Origin: Bacteroidales bacterium
Lineage (GTDB): Bacteria; Bacteroidota; Bacteroidia; Bacteroidales; F082
Assembly: GCA_024400305.1 (NCBI GenBank)
Contig: JAKSMX010000023.1
Location: forward strand, 1 to 43,304
Direction: 5' to 3'
Length of the DNA stretch: 43,304 bases
Below the pieces are notes generated by a model. It was not told the DNA's origin and did no database searches. It saw only the letters and a program-made list of their open reading frames with translations. Below, piece after piece: positions 17,145 through 25,100 of the stretch. A program made the translations under genes and the position numbers. Each line of letters opens with the position of its first letter. Positions within the stretch are counted from its first letter, which is position 1.

Positions 17145-17298
17145 TGTTTTTTGTTACCTCCTCACCAACACTAATGATTTTCTTTAACAAAGCGGACTGC
17201 ATCTCTCTTTCTATCGAGGATTCGTCACCGCACACGATTCTTCTGAATTCTCTAACGTCTTCGCTGCTCATCGGAGGATTTGAAACTGCTTTTATCAT
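17113..17298 (-). CDS. Small protein upstream of the GNAT gene, possible antitoxin
   Basis: A 61-residue, mostly helical, charged protein (MIKAVSNPPMSSEDVREFRR at the start, then an E-rich helix). I do not recognise a named family. An in-frame ATG far upstream at 17556 is rejected. That extension runs antisense-like through the neighbouring membrane-protein gene and lies upstream of the -7 element at 17315-17322, which is 16 bases before this start. The 32-base overlap with the GNAT gene indicates tight co-expression. An antitoxin role is inference from architecture only. Confidence 0.6.
   Translation of the reverse strand: MIKAVSNPPMSSEDVREFRRIVCGDESSIEREMQSALLKKIISVGEEVTKNNGGKNPILEN
17156..17163 (-). 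promoter_or_regulatory. Strong Shine-Dalgarno-like site before the GNAT start
   Basis: GAGGAGGT with an 11-base spacer to the ATG at 17144. It lies inside the upstream small ORF. Bacteroidetes genes seldom carry such a strong site, so it supports initiation here despite the overlap. Confidence 0.45.
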
Positions 17299-17314
17299 TT
17301 TTTGAATTTTGCTG

Positions 17315-17322
17315 CAAAAATA
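17315..17322 (-). promoter_or_regulatory. -7 element (TATTTTTG) of the small ORF/GNAT pair
   Basis: TAnnTTTG followed by C on the minus strand, 16 bases before the ATG at 17298. It decides against the longer upstream start. Confidence 0.5.
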
Positions 17323-17363
17323 AAGAATAATTATGAGAAAAATGTCTTTTTTTGCGAAAATAT

Positions 17364-17906
17364 TCAGTTTTTTTTCATCAGCACATACAGCAGGTAAATG
17401 ATAATCAGAATGAGTCCGAACATCAGGAATTTCGGGAAAATCATCGCGATAATCAGCAGTAACATCAAGAAATTCAATATGATATATGCGATTTTTTTGT
17501 TCGGAGGCAAGGCCATCCAAGCGTAGAGCAGTTTCATTTTTGTGTTTTGCCACCAATTTGAGAACTTCCCGCCGTTGCTATGTCTGAAGTTGTTGAAAAA
17601 TGAATTCTGATTGTTGTTGACAGTCTCCGCATTGATGACTTCCATTTCCTTGACCTTGATTTTCAATGTCTTGGAATATTCTTTGCCTTCATTTACTGCG
17701 GTAATTGTCAGTTTCGTCTTGCCTTTCGAGCGGTTGAGCCTGAATCGTTTGCTTCCTGAATTTTCAATGTCAATGGTGCTGCTCTTGAAACCGTTGTCGA
17801 TTGTCAGCCTGACGCTTTCCGCTGGCGAGCAATTCCATTGAATGTCAATGACATCGCCTTCGGTAACTGTGTCGGTGTTTGCCGTAAAAACAATATTCGT
17901 CTTCAT
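17364..17906 (-). CDS. Ig-like-domain membrane protein of unknown function
   Basis: A 180-residue protein with no signal peptide. Residues about 1-88 read as a small beta-sandwich, Ig-like module: DTVTEGDVIDIQWNC at the start, a central ESVRLTID strand, and KLTITAVNEGKEYSKTLKIKV at the end. After an asparagine-rich linker comes a tryptophan-rich amphipathic piece (about 112-130). Two closely spaced transmembrane segments follow (about 137-155 and 158-176). With both termini probably on the cytoplasmic side, the Ig-like domain would be cytoplasmic, which is unusual. Its own -7 element lies at 17927-17934. I do not recognise a named family. Confidence 0.7.
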   Translation of the reverse strand: MKTNIVFTANTDTVTEGDVIDIQWNCSPAESVRLTIDNGFKSSTIDIENSGSKRFRLNRSKGKTKLTITAVNEGKEYSKTLKIKVKEMEVINAETVNNNQNSFFNNFRHSNGGKFSNWWQNTKMKLLYAWMALPPNKKIAYIILNFLMLLLIIAMIFPKFLMFGLILIIIYLLYVLMKKN

Positions 17907-17926
17907 TTTCCTGAAAAATTAGGTTG

Positions 17927-17934
17927 CAAAGGTA
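17927..17934 (-). promoter_or_regulatory. -7 element (TACCTTTG) of the Ig-like membrane protein gene
   Basis: TAnnTTTG followed by C on the minus strand, 20 bases before the ATG at 17906. Confidence 0.5.
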
Positions 17935-17991
17935 ACACTTTTTATCGGGAGAAAGTATGTTTTCAAATAAAAAAGTTGAATCTTAAATCAA

Positions 17992-18038
17992 AAATACTGA
18001 ATGATAATCTTCTTCGTTGAGGAAATCATTCAGTATTT
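17992..18038. repeat. 14-bp perfect inverted repeat
   Basis: AAATACTGAATGAT (17992-18005) is repeated in inverse at 18025-18038 with a 19-base loop. It lies between the promoter of the Ig-like membrane gene and that of the nucleotidyltransferase remnant. It is not followed by a clean T-run on either side. It could be a weak terminator, a regulatory hairpin, or part of a 22-codon minus-strand ORF (18050-17982) that spans it. Confidence 0.5.
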
Positions 18039-18092
18039 GTTGTTCCGACATAATTTTTTTCACCAAATAATCACTATGTCTTTAAAATTATA

Positions 18093-18100
18093 TACTTTTG
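18093..18100 (+). promoter_or_regulatory. -7 element (TACTTTTG) upstream of 18113
   Basis: TAnnTTTG followed by C, 12 bases before the ATG at 18113. It probably also drives the EFR1-type gene, for which I see no closer element. Confidence 0.45.
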
Positions 18101-18112
18101 CAGCTAAAAGTT

Positions 18113-18244
18113 ATGGTTCTTCATGTTCGTTTGAAACGTTTCCTTGAAGAGCAATTGAATTGTGATGTGGATGTCGTCAGATTTCATAAGAACATGAATT
18201 TAACCTTAAAAAACGAAATTGAAAAATGTCAGAATGAATTTTGA
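18113..18244 (+). pseudogene. Probable remnant of an MNT-type nucleotidyltransferase
   Basis: A 43-codon ORF. The segment LKRFLEEQLNCDVDVVRFHK followed by NMNLTLKNEIEK resembles the C-terminal end of minimal nucleotidyltransferases, the MNT partner of HEPN/MNT pairs. In those the second acidic strand (VDVV here) and an M-N-x-x-L-K-x-x-I helix precede the terminus. The N-terminal GSxxxGxxxxxSD catalytic half is absent. A good -7 element sits just upstream, so a short peptide could still be made. It could instead be a small gene in its own right. The assignment is by memory of the family pattern. Confidence 0.4.
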
Positions 18245-18270
18245 AAATTTTTTCATAACAATGAAATATC

Positions 18271-19116
18271 ATGAAAATAAATAAAATTTGGAAAATATAT
18301 TTTTCAGCCACAGGAACGACTGAAAAAGTTGTTTGCGCTATTGCAAATCAATTGGCTGAATGTTTTAACGAAACGGAAGTTGAAGAAGCCGTGCATTCTG
18401 AAACGTTTGATTTTACTTTGCCGTCGGCGCGAAAATCGTTCCCGGAAATTGCCAAGAACGATCTCGTTGTTTTCGGCGTTCCGACATACGCCGGACGCGT
18501 TCCGAATCTGCTGCTCAAATATCTCGACACGATTCAAGGCAACGGAGCCTTGGCTGTCCCAGTTGTCACCTTCGGAAACCGAGCTTTCGACAATTCGTTG
18601 ATAGAGCTTCGCAATATCCTTGAAAATCATGGGTTTAAGACAATTGCGGCCGGTGCGTTCGTCTGTGAACATTCGTTTTCATACACTTTGGCGGCTGGCC
18701 GTCCTGATGAAAACGACATCGCTTTGGCGAAAAATTTCGCTGAAACAATATATAATAAGGTGTCAGAAATAGATCTGAATTTGTGCAGACACGAACCGAT
18801 TCTTGTTGACGGTGACGAAAACGCAGGTTACTATCAGCCTAAAACCGATGAGGGAACGTCAATCGACATCAGGAAAGTGAAGCCGAAAACGAACGCAAAC
18901 TGCACAAAATGTGGCACCTGCGCAGAAGTTTGCCCGATGGGGTCGATTTCTTTTGACGATTTCACAACAGTAAGTGGCGTTTGCATAAAATGCGGCGCAT
19001 GCATCAAAAAATGTCCGGCAAAAGCAAAATATTTCGATGACCCCGGATATCTGTATCACAAGGCTCAGGTTGAACGGAATTTCGCGAGACCTGCGGAAAA
19101 CAAGATTTTCATCTGA
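18271..19116 (+). CDS. EFR1-type ferredoxin (flavodoxin-like domain plus two 4Fe-4S clusters)
   Basis: A 281-residue protein. The N-terminal flavodoxin-like domain (about 1-150) has the FMN-phosphate loop SATGTTEKV and then FGVPTYAGRVP. The C-terminal bacterial ferredoxin domain carries CTKCGTCAEVCP (about 211-222) and CIKCGACIKKCP (about 238-249), enough for two [4Fe-4S] clusters. It probably shuttles electrons in anaerobic metabolism. The partner is unknown. It stands alone, and a strong hairpin terminator follows at 19129-19160. Confidence 0.9.
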   Translation: MKINKIWKIYFSATGTTEKVVCAIANQLAECFNETEVEEAVHSETFDFTLPSARKSFPEIAKNDLVVFGVPTYAGRVPNLLLKYLDTIQGNGALAVPVVTFGNRAFDNSLIELRNILENHGFKTIAAGAFVCEHSFSYTLAAGRPDENDIALAKNFAETIYNKVSEIDLNLCRHEPILVDGDENAGYYQPKTDEGTSIDIRKVKPKTNANCTKCGTCAEVCPMGSISFDDFTTVSGVCIKCGACIKKCPAKAKYFDDPGYLYHKAQVERNFARPAENKIFI

Positions 19117-19128
19117 ATCAGGATAAAA

Positions 19129-19160
19129 AAAGAGGAGCTTCAATAACGAAGCTCCTCTTT
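19129..19160. terminator. Bidirectional intrinsic terminator
   Basis: A perfect 13-bp stem, AAAGAGGAGCTTC / GAAGCTCCTCTTT, with a 6-base loop and A/T runs on both sides. It lies between the convergent EFR1-type gene and the giant T9SS protein gene, so it can stop both. Confidence 0.85.
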
Positions 19161-19178
19161 CTTCTCTTGACTTTTTTC

Positions 19179-22100
19179 TTATCTCAAAACAATCTTTCTG
19201 CTCATCACGTTGCTGCCGTCGCTGATGCGGATGATATAGACTCCTGTTGTGAGATTGTGCTTGATTCTGTTGTCGCCTGTCGTGAGCGTCTCGCTCATAA
19301 CCGGCTGACCAACAATGTTGTACATGATCAAATCAAGATTTGAATTCATGTCGTTCTTGACGAAGATCACATTGTCGCCGTTGTAAATTGAGACGTTCTC
19401 CTCGAGGTTTTCAACAATGCCCTGTGGTTCAAGGACCTCGCCTGTGAGTGCTATCTCGCATTCTGCTTCGCCGCCTGAAACCTCAATCGTTCCTTCGTAT
19501 GAGCCGATTTCGAGGCTGCACTTCATTCTGACATAAACCGTAATTGGCTGTCCGATGATTTGGCCGTCGGCGTATTCCAATGAAATTTCATTTGACCAAG
19601 TCTCTTCATCGAGAGTGAGCTTGAAGTATTCAGAAGATGTGACTGTCACGACTCCGTTTCCAACGAGGTTGCCAGCTGTCAATGTGAACGACTGTGTCGC
19701 TGACGGCCCGAGTTCGTATTCGTAGTCGAAGCCGGTCAGTTCATACGCCGACGGGATGATGAACGGGTCGGTGCTTGGTGTCGCGTAGAGCATGATGTCG
19801 TCGATTTCCCACGATGCCGCGGCTTCCGGCGTGCTCGTGTATTTGAAGGCGATGTTGCAGTTTGAGCCGCTGAAACCGTTGAGTGAAATATCGCCTGACG
19901 AGACCCATTCGTAGTTGCCTGACGAGTGGTTGAAAGTCAACGGATGCCATGTCGCCGCCGTCGGGTCCTGACCGTCGTAGTCGTTGGTGAAGAGAAGTTC
20001 AACATCAGGACCTTCGAACTTCATCGCGTTCATGAATGTGAGTGTCGGGTTCTGGCCGGCGAGTGCGTTGAGGTTGAACTCCGGCGAGATGCACCACTGT
20101 TCGTTGTCAACGTCATCGCCGTAGCCGTTGGCATTGGCGTATTGGTTGCCGTTGTATGAAGCGATGACCCAAGGCTTGTTGCCTTCGAATGTCTCGAATG
20201 TCCAGCCGTTCATGCCGTTCTCCCAATCCTGGTTGAAAATGATGACGATGTCGCTCATGATTACGTATTCTGCCGTTGCGACGTTGCTGTTGTCGTAGCC
20301 TTCTTTTATCGCTATTGCCTTGATTGTCATGTTATTTGCAACATGGATTGCGCCTGTATAGACTGCTGATGTTGCTGTCGGCTCGGTGCCGTCTGTTGTG
20401 TAATGTATTGTCGCACCTGTTGTTGAAGTTGAAATTTCAACGTCAATTTCTTCATAATACGTTCCTGATGCAACGCTGAATGTTGGTGTCATGACGGTCG
20501 GTGTGACTTCGCCGCCCTGCACGAACAAGTCAACGCAGAAGTTGTAGCCGGAGGCGTTTGAGCCGGTCATGTTCTGTGTCGAATACGGGCCGTAGCTGTG
20601 GTAATTGCTGTTGATGGCGAATGCTCTGCTTGTATAGTTGACATTATTAATAAGAAATCCCCAGTATTCCGGGACCATCGATTCCGGGTCGGAAAGTACG
20701 TAGTCGATGTTCCAGTTGGTGTTGTCGCCGTTCGACTGGAAGTTGGTGCCGCTGCCACCGTAGCCGAGAACATCGCCGGCTGCATTTGTGAACGTCAAGT
20801 TTCCGTTTTCAATGTTGACTGTCCAGGAATATGTGCTTTCGTCAAGTGCGATTTCATCTGGAAGAATCTCTAAGACGCCTTCCGTGACGCTCGTGAACAA
20901 CACGCCTTCAGGCTTGCCAGACGTGGTGGCGGTCATCGCAAAGTATTCATTTTCAACGTTGTTGTAACGTGCTGCGACAATGACTTTCGCGCCGTTTTCA
21001 AGGTCGTTGACCGAGAATATTCTGTTCCAGCTGTCGCCTTCTTCCGTGATGATTCCTTCAAGTGAGACTGTGATGTTGTCAAGTTGTGAGGCGATGGTGA
21101 TTGTGCTTGAGTATGTGTTGGCTGCAAGTCCTTCTGCCATCCTGACGTAAACTGTCTGATTTACAGCACCTGATGCTGGCGTGAGGGTGATTGCTGACTG
21201 CGCTGCGAAGGCTTCGCCTGATGTTGTTGACATCTCGAAGTTTGTGCCGGCCATTGTAATTGTCACGTTTGATGTGAGGTTGACTCCTGCAATCTCAAAT
21301 GACTGCTCGGCTGAAGGGCCGTGGCCTTCCATGTAGCCGAATCCTGATAATGCCGTTGGCGTTGCGGTGAGTGTCGGGTTGGATGTGTATCCGATGAGCA
21401 TGATGTCATCGACTTCCCATCCTGCTGCCTGTGATTCTGTGCAGGTGTATTTGTAACCGATGTGGCAGTTTGTGCCGCTGTAGCTTTCCAATGATATTGC
21501 ACCTGATTCAACCCAATTCCATGATCCTGTTGACTTTATGTAAGTCAATTCGTTCCAGATAGCCGCTGCCGGATTGTTCCCGTCGTAGTCATTTGAAATG
21601 AAGAGCTGCATGTCGTTGCCGTCGTAGTTCTTTGCATTTCTGAACGAAAGTGTGACATCGCTGTAGTTGTTGATGTTGAAGGCAGGGGAGATACACCATT
21701 GTTCGTTGACGCCGCCGTTGTAACCGTTGGCGTAGGCGTAATGGTTGCCGCTGTTCTGTGCCACAGTCCAAGGCTTTGATCCTTCGACTGTTACGAACGT
21801 CCAGCCGTTCATCTCGCCTTCCCAGTCCTGGGCGAAGATTGTGGTTGCGCCGAGGATGATGGTGTATTCCGCTGTGGCCACGTTGCTGTTGTCATAACCT
21901 TCCTTCGTGGCGATTGCTTTGATTGTAGTGTTTTCTGTAACTTCGATAGGAGAGGAGTAAACAGCACTTTCTGATGTCGGCGCGGTGCCGTCTGTGGTGT
22001 AATAGATAGTCGCACCTTCAGTCGCGCATGAGATTGTCACCGACTGCGCCTCGTAATATGTACCTGACTCAGGTGTGATTGTCGGTGTTGCGCATATCGG

Positions 22101-25100
22101 AGTGCCGCCTGCGGTCGCGAAAATGTCAAGGAAGAAATTATAGTTCGAGGCGTTGCTGCCTGTCATGTTCGACTTGGCGTATGGCCCGAAGTTGTGGCTC
22201 GTGTTGAGCGCGATTGCTCTGCCGTCGTTGTTGGTGTTGGTGATGACGAATGCGATGTATGACGGTACCATGGCTGTCGCATCTGATGTGCTGTACTCTA
22301 TCGACCATGCTGTGTTGTCGCCGCCTGTCGAGAAGTTGGTGCTTGAAGTGTAGCCGAGGACATCGCCGTTCGCATTTGTGAACGTGTAATTGCCGCCGTT
22401 GATGCTGACTGTCCAGAAATAGAGGGCGTCATTTTCAGCGATGCTTGCCGGAAGCGTTGGATAGTTGCCTGGAGTCGGATTCCCTGACACGTATCTTGTA
22501 AATCCGACACCTTCCGGTTTCCCTGAGGTTGTCGCTGTCATTGCGAAATAGGCGTTTTCATCATCATTATAACGTGCTGCAAGGATGACTTTCGCGCCGT
22601 TGGCGAGAAGCGCGAGGTCGGGAATCTGGACGTATTCGCTCGGCTGCTGAGGCTCGACGACGCTTCCGCTTGCTGCAATGTTCACTGTTTCAGCACCTTC
22701 TGATGCAAATGTCAAGGTCTCGTTGTATTCCCCGATTTCCAAACCGGCTTTCAGTCTGACATAGATATTCACATTACTGAAAGAAGTCTCGCTCAATGTG
22801 ATTGTGCTTTGTGCGTTGAAATCGCCGCCGTCTGTTGTTGAAATCTCGAAGTTCTCGGAAGCGGTGATTGTCGCGCTTGCGGTCAGGTTGCTGCCGCTGA
22901 CGGCGAATGACTGTGTCGCCGACGGGCCTTGTCCGAATGTGTAGCTGAATCCTGTGAGTTCTGCCGGAGCTGACGCGATGCTCGGTCCCGCCGGATGTGT
23001 GAACTCTACATCGTCAGCACTGTTGATGCGAATCTGCGGTGTGTTGAAACAGCCGATTATTCCGATGACGGTGACACTGTCGTTTTCAAGAAGACCTTCG
23101 ACGACAGGCATCTTGTAAAGGTTGATGGTGTTTTCGTTTTGATAGATTGGAGTGTTGCCGTTTATGTTGATGGCACCGATTTTGCTGTCTGCAATCTTCA
23201 CGCGTGTTGACTGAAGCATGTTGCCGTTGGCGTAGTCAGCGTTGATCTCCGCAATCGTCTTCACTGCAAGCGGGAGTTCGTTGCCGTTTGAAACGATGCT
23301 GAACTGCGATGCGTCGCCGCCATCGATGCCTGTAAGCTCGACAAGCCCGTTGTAAACGGTTTTCTTTCCGTAAGCCTTGACTTTGTCGCCAGATGTCAAT
23401 GTGTTCGGGACGGTGTTGCTGTTGAGGTAGAGGTCGATGCCGGCGGTCGCGTCTTGGATGTAGATGTTCCTTCCGTCGATGAATGTGACGATGCCCTCGA
23501 CGAAAGCGTATTCGTTGTTTTCAAGTGCGCGTGCCTCGGCGATTGTGATAACGGTTGGGAATGTGTAAGTTGCTGTGGCGACTTCGCTGTCGTCCATTCC
23601 TGCTTTCACGGCGAAGGCCTTGATGGTTGTCGTCGTGCTGACGGCAATCGGTTCGCTGTAAACGCTGCCGCCCGCCGTTGGTTCTGTTCCGTCTGTGGTG
23701 TAATATATTGTGGCTCCGTCGGTTGAACAGCTTATTGAGACTTCGAAAGGCTCTGTGTATGTGCCTGCCGCGATGCTGAACTCCGGTTTCGACACCTGAG
23801 TCTGCTCGGGAAGTTCGCCCTTGATGAAGAATTCAATCTGGGTGGCTTTTATGTTTGCGTGAATGGTGGTGTATGTCCTCCAGTCCTGATTGTTGTAAAC
23901 ACCGATGTAACGGCTGGTCTCGTTGTGCTTCATTCCGTGGTAGTTTCCGTCCGCGATGTCAACGGTCCAGATGTTGGCGTCGTTCGTGCCGACTCTCACG
24001 CCGTTGTTGGCATCTGTTGAATAGAGCCATTTTGTATTGTCGCCTTTGACAGTGAATATGTAACCGTCTGTCACCTTGTGTACGTTCCAAAGAAGAGCAT
24101 CGTCAACATTGCCGCTGATGACGTTGTCATTGATGGTGACTGCGACCGCCGTTGGTGCCGAATTGGTGCCGTTTGCGCTGGTGAGTGCCTTGCTGCTGGT
24201 GACATCGACAATCATCACCTCGGTTGTCTCGGAAATCCTGGCGAGGTCGTTATGGCTTAACAGCCTGTTGAAATCGTCCGTCACAGGTGCCGTGCTGATG
24301 ACGTATTCGGCTGAGGCGACTTCGCTGTTGTCGAGACCGTCTTTCATTGCAATAGCTTTGACTGTCGTTGTCTGTGTTATGCTGATAGGCGTTGAATAGA
24401 CCGTGCTAGGCGTGCCGGGGGTCGTGCCGTCGGTGGTGTAGTAGATGGTCGCGCCTTCCGTTGTGCAGCTTATTGTGACATTCTGCGCTTCGGTATATGT
24501 TCCGGCTTCAGGGCTGAATGTCGGAGTCGCTACGGATTCAACGCTCGGTGTCAGGTCTTTCTTGAAGAGCATGACCACGGGATTAGTTTCACCGCCGAGG
24601 TTTGAAGCGGCGTATGCTTTGTACGTCGCGCCTGCGGCAGATGCTCCGCCGATGAATCTGTTGTTGTTGCTTGTGTTCTGGGCAATCATTCCGCCTTCGT
24701 AGCTGTTGAAGGCCCATACGCTCGATGCCGTCTCACCTGCGGCAATGCCGGTGCTGCTTGCGTTATTGATATATTTGCCGTTATTCAGCTTGATGTAGTA
24801 GCCGCCTGTCGCCGTCTCGAGTGTCACTGCGTAAGGTTTTCCACCGGTGTTGTATTCTGTAGTGATGGCATTGTCGGCCACTGTCACTGTCGCCGTCTGT
24901 AACGCATTGCTCGACACTGTGCTTGTCGCCGCGGTGCCGGCACTCACGCAGACCAAGAGGTAGGCGCCGTCGGTAGTGATGTCACTTGCTTCGCTCACGA
25001 GACCGAAGTCGCCGCTTTGCGGTATCACGATGGTATATGTGGCTGCGGCAATGTCGCTGTTGTCAAGACCTTCTTTCGTCGCGATGGCTTTGACCGTTGT

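Noticed and set aside
17299-17556. N-terminal extension of the small ORF before the GNAT gene (147 residues in total)
   Set aside because: It runs antisense-like through the 3' end of the upstream gene in another frame, lies upstream of the -7 element at 17315-17322 and has no family-like sequence.
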